From Kaistia geumhonensis (GTDB lineage Bacteria > Pseudomonadota > Alphaproteobacteria > Rhizobiales > Kaistiaceae): DNA of 64,000 bases. The position numbers and the translations under genes were made by a program. Location of the stretch: contig NZ_JAUSWJ010000001.1 in NCBI RefSeq assembly GCF_030815145.1, positions 4,392,501 through 4,456,500 on the forward strand, in the 5' to 3' direction. The notes under the pieces are model-generated. The model worked only from the letters and a program-made list of their open reading frames with translations. It was not told the origin of the DNA and did not search any database. Each line of letters starts with the position of its first letter. The first letter of the stretch is position 1. Below, one piece after another: positions 15,339-23,698 of the stretch.

Positions 15339-16412
15339 ATGATGTTCGGATCAGATAGGACCGTGGCTTCCCCTCGGCCATCGGCAGTCGGCGCGCATCG
15401 CTCGGTGACAATCGCGATGGTCGTCTCGGCGCTCGCGGCGTCGACCGCTTCGGCGGCCGACAAACCGGACTACCGCTCGACTTCGGGCAGCGTTCATCTT
15501 CGCTACCTGAACGCCGGTGAGGGCGAGATCCGCGCGGTGCCACGGATCGGCCTTTCGTTCGGCGATCGCGTCATGCGCGCCGAACTCGACTCCGGCTCGA
15601 CCGGCGTGGTCGTGGCGGCGGCGCTCATCCCAGGCTTCGATCAGCTGCCGGTGGTCGGCGACGGGCGGCTTACCTATACAAGCTCCGGCCGGGTCATGAT
15701 CGGCTCATGGGTCACGACGCCGCTGACGCTTTCGGGGGCCGACGGTGCGTCCGTCACCACCGAGCCGATGCCCGTTCTCGCCGTGACGAGCGTCGAGTGC
15801 CTCGAACAATCGCGCGACTGCACCCCCAACGACGACCCGCGCGATATCGCGATGATCGGCATCGGTTTTGCGCGCGAAGGAGACCGTCAGGGCCAGAGCA
15901 CGCCGGAGAAGAACCCGCTGCTGCGTGTTTCGGCCGGAAGCGCGGGCAAGGGCTATGTTCTCGGCGCGGAGGGCATCGATGTGGGGCTCGACGCGAAGGT
16001 CGCGCGCGGCGATTTCCGTTTCGTCAAGCTGGAGCGCCAGCAGGACCTGCCGGACTGGAAGGCGGTGCCGGCCTGCATCAGCGTCGCCGGGGCGTCGCCG
16101 CCGGCCTGTGGCACCATGCTGGTCGATACCGGCGTCGGCGACATGTTCCTCACCGTGCCCCCTGGCGAGGCGCAGCCCGGGCCGCTCGACGACGGCACCG
16201 AGATCGCCGTCCTGCTCGGCGACGATTCAGCGAGCGAGCCGCTCTACAGCTTCACGACCGGCGACCGCTCGCAGTCGATGGCGCCGGCGCGTGTCCATCT
16301 CGACGTCTCGGATCGCAAAAAGCCCTTCGTCAACACCTCGTTCCACTTCCTGAACGGATTCGACGTGCTCTTCGACGCCGAGGGTGGCTGGGTCGGCTTC
16401 CGGAAGCGGTGA
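15339..16412 (+). CDS. Secreted two-aspartate pepsin-like protein
   Basis: A 357-residue exported protein with a signal peptide (hydrophobic TIAMVVSALAASTASA, about 24-39; the N-region is long, so a start at ATG 15342 or later is possible). It carries two aspartic-protease-type motifs about 180 residues apart: ELDSGSTGVVV with Asp84 and MLVDTGVGDMF with Asp263, plus AMIGIGF (171-177), which resembles the hydrophobic-Gly-hydrophobic-Gly strand after the flap in pepsin-type enzymes. Cys pairs (154/161 and 246/257) could form disulfides. A bilobal pepsin-like (A1-type) peptidase or an inactive relative is the best reading, and the family is rare in bacteria. GGGAGG precedes the start. No partner gene is evident. 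Confidence 0.65.
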   Translation: MMFGSDRTVASPRPSAVGAHRSVTIAMVVSALAASTASAADKPDYRSTSGSVHLRYLNAGEGEIRAVPRIGLSFGDRVMRAELDSGSTGVVVAAALIPGFDQLPVVGDGRLTYTSSGRVMIGSWVTTPLTLSGADGASVTTEPMPVLAVTSVECLEQSRDCTPNDDPRDIAMIGIGFAREGDRQGQSTPEKNPLLRVSAGSAGKGYVLGAEGIDVGLDAKVARGDFRFVKLERQQDLPDWKAVPACISVAGASPPACGTMLVDTGVGDMFLTVPPGEAQPGPLDDGTEIAVLLGDDSASEPLYSFTTGDRSQSMAPARVHLDVSDRKKPFVNTSFHFLNGFDVLFDAEGGWVGFRKR

Positions 16413-16549
16413 CGGGCGGCTTGTCCTTTTTTGCACTGTCTTGCGTGGTCTTGCCCATAAACCGATTGAAATCGTGATTGCGCCGCATCCGGGCCTGCGG
16501 CATGCTCTCCCTCAGCCCCAATGAACGAGGGCGTGAGGGAGGGTTATCG

Positions 16550-17506
16550 ATGTCCAAGACTGCAAGGTCCATCCTTGCCGCCGGCGCCATTGCGCTCGCG
16601 GCGATGTCCACGGCTCCGGTGAAGGCGCAGGCGGAGGATGTGACCATCCTCGCTTCCGTGCCGGGCCTGACCTTCCCGTTCTTCGTGCACATGATGAACG
16701 CGTTCAAGGCCGAGGCCCAGAAGCAGGGCGTGGCCGTGATCGAGAGCGACGGCCAGGTGTCCTCGCCCAAGCAGACCGCCGATATCGAAGCGGCGATCAC
16801 CAAGGGCGTCCAGGGCATCGTGATCAGCCCGAACGAGGTCGACGCCATGGCGCCGGCGCTGCAGCAGGCGGTCGAGGCCGGCATTCCGGTCGTCACCGTT
16901 GACCGCCGCGTGGCGCAGGTCGAAGGCATCCTCGCCCATATCGGTGCCGACAACGTCAAGGGCGGCGAGGCCCAGGGCGAGCTGATCATGAAGCTCTATC
17001 CCGATGGCGCGACGATCGTGAACCTGCAGGGCCAGTCGGGCGCCTCGCCGGCGATCGACCGCAACAAGGGTCTGCACAACGTCCTCGACAAGGCCGCCGA
17101 CAAGTACAAGATCGTCTTCGAGCAGACCGCCGGTTTCGACCGCGCCAAGGGTCTGGCCGTGACCGAAGCCGCGCTCTCGGGCCTTTCCGAGCCGCCGAAG
17201 GTCATCGTCGCCGCCAATGACGACATGGCGCTCGGCGCACTCGAGGCCGTGAAGGGCCGCAATCTTTCGGGCATCGCGATCATCGGCTTCGACGCGCTTC
17301 CGGAAGCTCTCGCCCAGGTGCGCGACGGCGGGCTCACCGCCACGATCGAGCAGTTCCCGGGCAAGCAGAGCGCGCTCGGCGTCGACACGCTCGTCGCCTT
17401 CATCAAGGACAAGAAGAAGCCCGACCAGCAGGTCACGCTGCTGACCCCGGTCGCGATCACGAAGGACAACCTCGACACCGCCGAGCGTCTCGGCGAGGTG
17501 AAGTAA
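16550..17506 (+). CDS. Sugar ABC transporter substrate-binding protein (RbsB-like)
   Basis: A 318-residue periplasmic binding protein of the ribose/galactose type. Signal peptide at 1-27 (ILAAGAIALAAMSTAPVKAQA), then the type I fold: QTADIEAAITKGVQGIVISPNEVDAM, GIPVVTVDRRV, HIGADN, NLQGQSGASPAIDRNKG, VIVAANDDMALGALEA and IAIIGFDALPEAL. These are the ligand-cleft segments (Asp and Asn/Arg contacts to a sugar). ATG 16550 follows GAGGGAGG. First gene of a three-gene importer with the ATPase and permease downstream. Which sugar is carried is not resolved by sequence. Confidence 0.92.
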   Translation: MSKTARSILAAGAIALAAMSTAPVKAQAEDVTILASVPGLTFPFFVHMMNAFKAEAQKQGVAVIESDGQVSSPKQTADIEAAITKGVQGIVISPNEVDAMAPALQQAVEAGIPVVTVDRRVAQVEGILAHIGADNVKGGEAQGELIMKLYPDGATIVNLQGQSGASPAIDRNKGLHNVLDKAADKYKIVFEQTAGFDRAKGLAVTEAALSGLSEPPKVIVAANDDMALGALEAVKGRNLSGIAIIGFDALPEALAQVRDGGLTATIEQFPGKQSALGVDTLVAFIKDKKKPDQQVTLLTPVAITKDNLDTAERLGEVK

Positions 17507-17525
17507 GTCCTGTCCTAGTCGGCAA

Positions 17526-17550
17526 GGTCCGGGCGCCCGTCGCCCGGACC
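17526..17550 (+). terminator. Intercistronic stem-loop after the binding-protein gene
   Basis: A 10-bp perfect stem GGTCCGGGCG (17526-17535) / CGCCCGGACC (17541-17550) with 5-nt loop, followed by GTTCCGCTTTTCC. It lies between the binding-protein and ATPase genes. Such structures partly terminate or protect the upstream mRNA so that the binding protein is made in excess of the membrane parts. Confidence 0.65.
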
Positions 17551-17599
17551 GTTCCGCTTTTCCCCGACACATGCCGCCGCGCCTCGTTCGAGCAGCGCC

Positions 17600-19162
17600 A
17601 TGCGCAAGCCATTGGGAATGCCCGTGACCGCCACAGCGCCGCTTCTCAAGATGTCCGGCATCACCAAGAGCTTCCCCGGCGTGAAGGCGCTGGACGGGGT
17701 CTCGCTCGAAGTGGCGCCGCGCGAGATCCACGCGCTGCTCGGCGAGAACGGCGCCGGCAAGTCGACGCTTCTGAAGATCCTCGCCGGCGCGCAGGGGCCG
17801 GACCAGGGCGAGATCGTCTTCGACGGCAAACCCGTGACGCTCGCCAATCCGCATGTCGCGCAGCAACTCGGCATCGTCACGATCTACCAGGAATTCACGC
17901 TCGCTCCCGACATGAGCATCGCCGAGAACGTGTTCATCGGCCGCGAGCCCGGCCGCTGGCCGTTCGTGTCGTGGTCGCGCATGGCGAGCGAGACGGAGAA
18001 GCTGACGCGCCGCATCGGCCTCGACCGCAATCCCATGACGCTGGTGCGCGACCTCTCCGTCGCCGAGCAGCAGATGGTCGAGATCGCGCGGGCGCTGTCG
18101 ATGGACTCGCGCGTCATCATCATGGACGAGCCGACCTCGGCGCTCTCGCTCGCCGAAGTCGAGAAGCTGTTCCGTATCGTGCGTCGCCTGCGCGAAGACG
18201 GCATCTCGATCATCTTCGTGACGCATCGCCTCGAGGAGGTGATGGAGGTCTGCGACCGTTTCACGGTGCTGCGCGACGGCCGCAATGCCGGCGCCGGCGC
18301 GGTTTCCGACATCACCATCGACGGCATCATCCGACTCATGGTCGGCCGCGAGGTCAACACGCTGTTCGCCCATCGCGAGGCGCCGCCGCCCGGCGCGGTC
18401 GCGCTCGAGGTCAAGGGGCTGACGCGGCTTCGCACCGCGCAGGATCCGCATGCGACCGAGATCCGCGACGTGTCGCTCTCCGTCCGCAGCGGCGAGATCC
18501 TCGGCATCGCCGGGCTGGTCGGTGCCGGCCGGACGGAAACGGCGCGGGCCATTTTCGGTGCCGATCCGTTCGATTCGGGTACCGTGATCATCGATGGCGA
18601 GAACGTCGCCATCCGCTCGCCGCGCGATGCGATCTCGCGCGGCATCGGTCTCGTTCCCGAGGACCGCAAGCTGCAGGCGCTGTTCCTGGCGCAGGCGATC
18701 CGCACCAACATGTCGATCGCCTCGCTGGACCAGATCGAACGCCTCGGCTTCTTCATGGACGAGACCAAGGAGCGGCGGCTGGTCGAAGAATACCGGAAGC
18801 TGCTGAATATCCGCATGGCCGGGCCGGACCAGCCCGTCGGCAATCTTTCCGGCGGCAACCAGCAGAAGGTTGTTCTGGCGCGTTGGCTGGCCCTGCGGCC
18901 GAAGGTGCTGATCGTCGACGAGCCGACGCGCGGCATCGATATCGGCGCCAAGGTCGAGGTGCACAATCTTCTTTATGAGATGGCGCGGTCCGGCATCGCC
19001 GTGATCGCGATCTCGTCCGAACTGCCGGAAGTCCTGGCTGTCTCGGACCGCATCATCACCATGCGGGAGGGCAAGGTGACGGGCGAACTGGCGCGTTCCG
19101 ACGCGACGCAGGAAAAGCTGATGGCGATGATGACGCTCGGGAGCCAGAGCCGCGCCGCCTGA
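17600..19162 (+). CDS. Sugar ABC transporter ATP-binding protein (RbsA/MglA-like)
   Basis: A 520-residue protein with two fused ABC domains. The first has Walker A GENGAGKST (about 49-57), signature LSVAEQQM and Walker B VIIMDEPTSAL. The second has the altered P-loop GLVGAGRTE, signature LSGGNQQK and Walker B VLIVDEPTRGI. One good and one degenerate P-loop is normal for this carbohydrate-uptake (CUT2) group. The start could be ATG 17600 or ATG 17618; neither has a strong ribosome site. It follows the binding-protein gene after a stem-loop and precedes the permease by 48 bp. Confidence 0.93.
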   Translation: MRKPLGMPVTATAPLLKMSGITKSFPGVKALDGVSLEVAPREIHALLGENGAGKSTLLKILAGAQGPDQGEIVFDGKPVTLANPHVAQQLGIVTIYQEFTLAPDMSIAENVFIGREPGRWPFVSWSRMASETEKLTRRIGLDRNPMTLVRDLSVAEQQMVEIARALSMDSRVIIMDEPTSALSLAEVEKLFRIVRRLREDGISIIFVTHRLEEVMEVCDRFTVLRDGRNAGAGAVSDITIDGIIRLMVGREVNTLFAHREAPPPGAVALEVKGLTRLRTAQDPHATEIRDVSLSVRSGEILGIAGLVGAGRTETARAIFGADPFDSGTVIIDGENVAIRSPRDAISRGIGLVPEDRKLQALFLAQAIRTNMSIASLDQIERLGFFMDETKERRLVEEYRKLLNIRMAGPDQPVGNLSGGNQQKVVLARWLALRPKVLIVDEPTRGIDIGAKVEVHNLLYEMARSGIAVIAISSELPEVLAVSDRIITMREGKVTGELARSDATQEKLMAMMTLGSQSRAA

Positions 19163-19210
19163 TAGGCGGGGGAGGGCACCGGACGGCAATAGGGTGGAGG
19201 AAGGCGGTTC

Positions 19211-20230
19211 ATGGCTGAGGCGAGACCTGGCGCGGCGTCCGACAACGGCGTCGATCTCTTCGGATTCCTGGCGCGCTTCGCGCCGCTGATCTTTCTCTTC
19301 GTGCTCATGGCGATCTTCTCGCTGCTCGAGCCCCGCTTCCTGTCGTCGATCAATCTTTTCAACGTCATGCGGCAGGTCTCGATCACGGGGCTGCTCGCCA
19401 TCGGCATGACTTTCGTCATCCTGACGGCAGGAATCGATCTTTCCGTCGGCTCGCTGCTGGCCTTCGCCGGCCTCGTGGCGGCGGCCGTCGCCAAGGGCGG
19501 CATGCAGGACCGGTTCACGGTGGGCGAGGGCGGCGTCGGCTATGGCTGGGAACTGGCCGCGTTGGCCGCGATCCTTGTCGGCGTCGTCGGCGGCCTGATC
19601 CAGGGCGTCTCGATCACCCGTCTCAAGGTGCCACCCTTCGTGGTGACACTCGGCGGCATGTCGGTCTTTCGAGGGGCGGCGCTGCTTTTCGCGGCCGGCG
19701 GCCCCATCTCGGGCTTCGAGCCTGGCTTTACCTGGTGGGGCCAGGGCAAGATCGGACCGGTTCCCGTCCCGGTCATCATCTTCCTCGTCTGTGGCCTCAT
19801 TGCCCATATCGTGCTGCGCTACACGCGCTATGGACGGCAGATCTACGCCGTCGGCGGCAATCCCGAGGCGGCGCGCCTCTCGGGCCTCAACGTCACCTGG
19901 ATCATCTGCAGCGTCTACGTGATCATGGGCTTCTTCGCCGGCCTCGGCTCCTTCGTGCTGGCGGCTCGGCTTAACTCGGCCGAGGCGGTGGCCGGCACTG
20001 GCTACGAACTCACCGTCATCGCGTCGGTGGTTATCGGCGGTACGTCGCTGTTCGGTGGCGTGGGCACGATCTTCGGCACAATCGTCGGCTCGTTCCTGAT
20101 CGGTGTGCTTCTCAACGGCCTCGTCATCATGAACGTGTCGTCCTACATCCAGCAGATCATCATCGGCGTGATCATCGTGCTGGCCGTCGCATTCGACACC
20201 TTCGCCAAGTCGCGGCGGAAGCGGGTGTAG
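19211..20230 (+). CDS. Sugar ABC transporter permease (RbsC-like)
   Basis: A 339-residue integral membrane protein with about ten hydrophobic helices and the CUT2 permease signatures: GLLAIGMTFVILTAGIDLSVGSL early on, LKVPPFVVTLGGMSVFRG in the middle, and AVGGNPEAARLSG with VIGGTSLFGGVGTIFGT later (the EAA-like loop facing the ATPase). Start ATG 19211 with GGAGGAAGG upstream. It completes the importer; no kinase, isomerase or LacI-type regulator for the sugar lies in the window. Confidence 0.93.
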   Translation: MAEARPGAASDNGVDLFGFLARFAPLIFLFVLMAIFSLLEPRFLSSINLFNVMRQVSITGLLAIGMTFVILTAGIDLSVGSLLAFAGLVAAAVAKGGMQDRFTVGEGGVGYGWELAALAAILVGVVGGLIQGVSITRLKVPPFVVTLGGMSVFRGAALLFAAGGPISGFEPGFTWWGQGKIGPVPVPVIIFLVCGLIAHIVLRYTRYGRQIYAVGGNPEAARLSGLNVTWIICSVYVIMGFFAGLGSFVLAARLNSAEAVAGTGYELTVIASVVIGGTSLFGGVGTIFGTIVGSFLIGVLLNGLVIMNVSSYIQQIIIGVIIVLAVAFDTFAKSRRKRV

Positions 20231-20240
20231 GATAGGGCAG

Positions 20241-20266
20241 GGAAGGCGAGTTCCGGCTCGCCTTCC
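20241..20266 (+). terminator. Stem-loop at the end of the ABC importer operon
   Basis: GGAAGGCGAG (20241-20250) pairs with CTCGCCTTCC (20257-20266) around a 6-nt loop, 10 bp after the permease stop. It has no strong T-run, so it may act as an mRNA end stabiliser or with Rho. Confidence 0.6.
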
Positions 20267-20573
20267 GTTCACCTGGCTTCGGCTGGAGCCGGAGCGCTGC
20301 GCTCATCGATGAAGATTGTAAGGCCCGCGCCCGGCCCCCTCGACGAGGGAAGGGGATGGCTGGTCCGCTAGGGTCAAGCGGTGGCCGGGACGCGTTCGGC
20401 GCGCTCGGATCGATGTCCCGGCGGCGACCAATTTGGCCGGCGGTGAGCGCGATATAGCGCGGTCAGACTTGCGCGGATGGCGCGCCTTCTCCCTGTCGCA
20501 GCAGAATTGAGGGCCTTCGCGCCTTGTGAAGCCGAGCGGCGCTCGGGCGCTCGCCCCGCGCTAACACCCGCCG
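20267..20573. other. Intergenic region, no gene seen
   Basis: About 300 bp between the ABC permease and the leftward hydroxylase-like gene (both end here). Open frames in it are GC-rich shadows without ribosome sites. No repeat or RNA gene was recognised. Confidence 0.5.
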
Positions 20574-21134
20574 TCAATCGCGCGGCTTCGGGCCCTTCAG
20601 CGCCGTTCCGAAGACATGGTCCCAGAACAGCGTCGTTACGCCGAAGTTGCCCTCGTCATGCCGGAAATGGTGCAGCGCGTGTTGCCGCTTCCAACCATAG
20701 AGCGGATGACCGGGCACCATACGCCAGTGATGCAGCACATGGTGGGCGAAGGAATAGGTGAGATATCCCGCCGTCACGCCGAAGGTGAAGCCGCAGCCTT
20801 TGGCGATGCCGAAGGCGAGGCAGGACGGGAGGAGGACCGCCAGCGTCAGCAGCGAGAAGCTGATCCAGATCGGCGTGCCGATGAGATCGGTCGGCGAGGC
20901 GTGATGCTGGTCGTGCAGGTCGCGGAAATAGACGACATTGTGCAGGACGAAGCGGTGGATGAGATACTCCACCAGCGTCCACAGGAAGAGCCCGGCGAGC
21001 ATCGCCGCGAGCCACATCAGCGGATCGACCGCTTCCCCTGCCGCATAGCTCGCCACGAGCAGGCCGAACAAGGCGGCCGGATAGACATAGAAGTCGGCGT
21101 AATAGCCGAGAGCGCTGCGCGTGATGGCCGACAT
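20574..21134 (-). CDS. Fatty acid hydroxylase / sterol desaturase family membrane protein
   Basis: A 186-residue membrane protein with the di-iron histidine boxes of this superfamily: HRFVLH, HDQHH, HHVLHHW and HALHH, set between hydrophobic helices (about 15-60 and 100-135). Members oxygenate or desaturate lipids or carotenoids using a di-iron centre. I start at ATG 21134 (MSAITRSALGYY); the longer frame overlaps the promoter side of the divergent protease gene. It stands alone, so the lipid substrate is unknown. Confidence 0.85.
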   Translation of the reverse strand: MSAITRSALGYYADFYVYPAALFGLLVASYAAGEAVDPLMWLAAMLAGLFLWTLVEYLIHRFVLHNVVYFRDLHDQHHASPTDLIGTPIWISFSLLTLAVLLPSCLAFGIAKGCGFTFGVTAGYLTYSFAHHVLHHWRMVPGHPLYGWKRQHALHHFRHDEGNFGVTTLFWDHVFGTALKGPKPRD

Positions 21135-21327
21135 GACACCCTTTGCCGTCAGAAAGCCTCGCTGCAGACCTTGGCCGGCGCCGCTGAAGCGCGGCGGCGC
21201 CTGTCGGCAGAGCCGAGTGGCTGGTCCACCACAATCTGCCGCAAAATTGCGCAGATACAAGCATTGCCTTCATCTTTGGAACGGCTCCAGGCGTGACCTT
21301 CGCCGTTCGGCGTGCCATCCTCCCGGC

Positions 21328-22224
21328 ATGCACGCCATCACCCGCTCTTTCGCTGCCTTTCTGGCGATCTTCGCCGGCTGTCTCACCGCATCCGCCGGTC
21401 CGTCGGCGCCCGCCGCGCCGCGTCCCGGGCTACCGCCAGCGGCGTCCAATCTCGTTCGCGTCAACATCATCGACGGCGAGGACGGACGTGATTCGCTGGT
21501 GCGGCTCGGTCCCTCGCTCGGGCTGGACGCGGCCGATATCGCGCGGATCCGGATGGTGTCCGGCTATGTCGGCTGCCTCTCGCCCTCGCCCTCGGTCGGG
21601 TCCGCGGCGCTGTTCCTGAACAACCGGCAGATCCTGACCGCCGCGCATGTCTTCTTCGAGCCGTCGGGGCAGCGGCGCTGGAAGTGCTTCTTCAAGAACC
21701 AGGCTGCCGCGCCGGTGATGATCGACCTTCTGGTCGACGACGCCAATGCGCGTTTCGGCGCGAAGAAGCCGAAGCCAGGCTCCAACAACGATTATGCGGT
21801 GGTGCGACTCGCCGAGCCGCTCGAGGGCGCGGTGCCGTTCCCTGTCCTCGCCGACATTCCGGTGCGGGCCGGCGAGAAGCTGATCGTCGTCAACGCCCAT
21901 CCGGCCGACATGGCGCGCGAAGTGGATCGCGGCATGCCCGTTGTTCAGGGTTGCACCGTTCGACGCAAGCCGATCTCGACGGAGAAGACGTCGTTCTTCC
22001 GCACCGATTGCGACGCAACCGGCGCCTCGTCGGGCGGAATGAACCTTGCCCGCGTCAATGGAGAGCTGGCCTTTCGCGGCATCACGATCACCACCGGGCC
22101 ATGGCGGGATCCCGCGCTCAATGGCGCACCCTACAACGAGAAGGGCGGCAGCGTGACGACGGCGCTCGGGACGGACGCCGCCGTGCTCGCCGCGGGACGC
22201 AGCCTGGCCGGCGGCGCGAACTGA
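21328..22224 (+). CDS. Secreted trypsin-like serine protease
   Basis: A 298-residue exported protein with signal peptide (MHAITRSFAAFLAIFAGCLTASA). The chymotrypsin-fold triad can be placed: His107 in LTAAHVF, Asp155 in NNDYAVVRL and Ser235 in TGASSGGMN (normally GDSGG, so here the residue before Ser is Ser, not Asp). Cys83/Cys120 and Cys209/Cys228 may form disulfides. This resembles small bacterial V8/trypsin-like peptidases. Start ATG 21328 lies at the signal peptide; the longer frame adds a non-secretory tail. Divergent from the hydroxylase-like gene. Confidence 0.8.
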   Translation: MHAITRSFAAFLAIFAGCLTASAGPSAPAAPRPGLPPAASNLVRVNIIDGEDGRDSLVRLGPSLGLDAADIARIRMVSGYVGCLSPSPSVGSAALFLNNRQILTAAHVFFEPSGQRRWKCFFKNQAAAPVMIDLLVDDANARFGAKKPKPGSNNDYAVVRLAEPLEGAVPFPVLADIPVRAGEKLIVVNAHPADMAREVDRGMPVVQGCTVRRKPISTEKTSFFRTDCDATGASSGGMNLARVNGELAFRGITITTGPWRDPALNGAPYNEKGGSVTTALGTDAAVLAAGRSLAGGAN

Positions 22225-22296
22225 GCCGCCGGCAACGCTGCGGCGAGAAGCGCCGCCGGACAATCGACGCAGTTCCGGCAGTGGTCTGCGCGACGC

Positions 22297-22458
22297 TCAG
22301 CGCGACACATGGCCCGCCACAGCTCGCGCGATGTCACCACGGGTGATCCCGATATCGGCGAGGAGGCGGTCGTCGAGGCCCATCAGCGTGGAGCGGGCCT
22401 TGCGAGCGCGGAGATAGGCGGCGAGGCGGTTCGAGGTTCGGGCGAAATCAGGGATCAT
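22297..22458 (-). CDS. DUF1127 small protein (53 aa)
   Basis: A 53-residue basic protein, MIPDFARTSNRLAAYLRARK followed by LDDRLLADIGITRGDI, which is the DUF1127 signature (LxDxxLxDIGxxRxxI). Family members in alphaproteobacteria are small arginine-rich proteins linked to RNA turnover and phosphate or stress responses; the role of this copy is unknown. It is downstream of the metallopeptidase on the same strand by 83 bp. Confidence 0.85.
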   Translation of the reverse strand: MIPDFARTSNRLAAYLRARKARSTLMGLDDRLLADIGITRGDIARAVAGHVSR

Positions 22459-22541
22459 CGGGGTGTCTTTCCAGTTGAGCGCCGGCCCGTCGCCGGCGCC
22501 CTCCTGCTAGACGATGCCCGATCCGGGCGATGTGACCGCTT

Positions 22542-23627
22542 TCACGCCGCCTTGCGCACCACGTCACGCGGGCGCAGCAGCCGATCGATGAAGGCGAGCT
22601 TGTCGACGACCCCCGGGCCGAGCTTGAACGGATAGAGATCGGGCTGGCCCATCGAGCGGTTGATCGAGTTCATCGCCAGTGTCAGCGGCCCCCAGGCATC
22701 GACGATGTCGCTGAAATCGGCATTGCGATAGGGATCGAAATCGATATTGGCGTCGATCATGCCGTCGACACGCGCCTTCGGCCGGATACGAAGGCCGAAG
22801 GCATAGGCCGTCTCCAGCGTATCCAGCATGTGCATGTAGTGGGCGAAGGTCTCCGCAAAGTCCTCCCAGGCATGCGCCGTCGCATACTGGCTGACATAGC
22901 GATCCTGCCAGTCGCTCGGGAAGTTGCCGGCATAATAGTTCTGCAGCGACTCGTTGTAGTCGATCGACTCGTCGCCGAAGACGGCACGGCTTTCCTCGAT
23001 CCGACCCGCGTCGCGAACCAGGCGGTCCCAGTAGTAATGGCCGATCTCGTGCCGGAAATGGCCGAGCAGCGTGCGGTAAGGTTCGTGCATGTCGGTGCGC
23101 ATCTTCTCGCGCTCGACGGCGTCAGCCTCGACGATGTTAAGCGTGATCAGGCCCTCGTCATGCCCGGTGAGCACGCGGATGTCGTTGTCGTCTGCAAGGA
23201 AGGAGAAGGACAGTCCGCCGACCGGATCGTCGGCCTTGTTGGGGACCGCGAGGCCGAGGCGGAGCAGGCTGTAGAACAGGCGATGCTTCGCAACCTCGAT
23301 ATCGCGCCAACGCTGGTTGTAGACCTGGCTCGAAAGGTCCGGGATGACCATGTTCGTCCGGCAGCAGGTGCAGAGCTGCTCGGGATTGTCCATCGCGATC
23401 AGCCAGTTGCAGACGCCATAGCTGCGATTGGCGCAGGCGCGCCAAGTCGTCCCGTCGCCGCCATAGGTGACGAAGAGGTCCTCGCCATACTGGCCCGTTC
23501 CCGCCGGGTCGAGCGAGCGCAGCTGCCCTTCCGACGGAATGAAGCCGAGCGGCCTCTGGCATCCCTCGCACGACATCTCGTCGAAAGAGAGCGGATGGGC
23601 GCAGGCCCGGCATTCGAACAACCGCAT
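22542..23627 (-). CDS. Putative zinc-binding metallopeptidase with N-terminal zinc ribbon
   Basis: A 361-residue protein. The first 30 residues hold two Cys pairs (CRAC, CEGC) typical of a zinc ribbon, and CTCC follows near 86-89. The catalytic HEIGHYYW motif (HExxH) is at 193-197, followed by AWEDFAETFAHYMHML further on, which supplies the third ligand region. This matches the uncharacterised zinc-binding peptidase family (DUF2248 type). Start ATG 23627; the frame is open to a TTG at 23702 that touches the stop of the upstream kinase gene. It is last-but-one in the leftward signalling block, so it could be an output of that block. Confidence 0.8.
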   Translation of the reverse strand: MRLFECRACAHPLSFDEMSCEGCQRPLGFIPSEGQLRSLDPAGTGQYGEDLFVTYGGDGTTWRACANRSYGVCNWLIAMDNPEQLCTCCRTNMVIPDLSSQVYNQRWRDIEVAKHRLFYSLLRLGLAVPNKADDPVGGLSFSFLADDNDIRVLTGHDEGLITLNIVEADAVEREKMRTDMHEPYRTLLGHFRHEIGHYYWDRLVRDAGRIEESRAVFGDESIDYNESLQNYYAGNFPSDWQDRYVSQYATAHAWEDFAETFAHYMHMLDTLETAYAFGLRIRPKARVDGMIDANIDFDPYRNADFSDIVDAWGPLTLAMNSINRSMGQPDLYPFKLGPGVVDKLAFIDRLLRPRDVVRKAA

Positions 23628-23698
23628 TCTTGGGCTCCAGTCGTGGCGACGCGTCCGCGCGGGACGCCGCTGCGCCAACGCATCAGACGCCGATTGGT

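Noticed and set aside
16544-20272. A 1242-codon minus-strand frame across the ABC importer
   Set aside because: It is antisense to three genes with complete family motifs and ribosome sites. Its composition (Arg/Asp/His-rich) is typical of GC-rich antisense frames.
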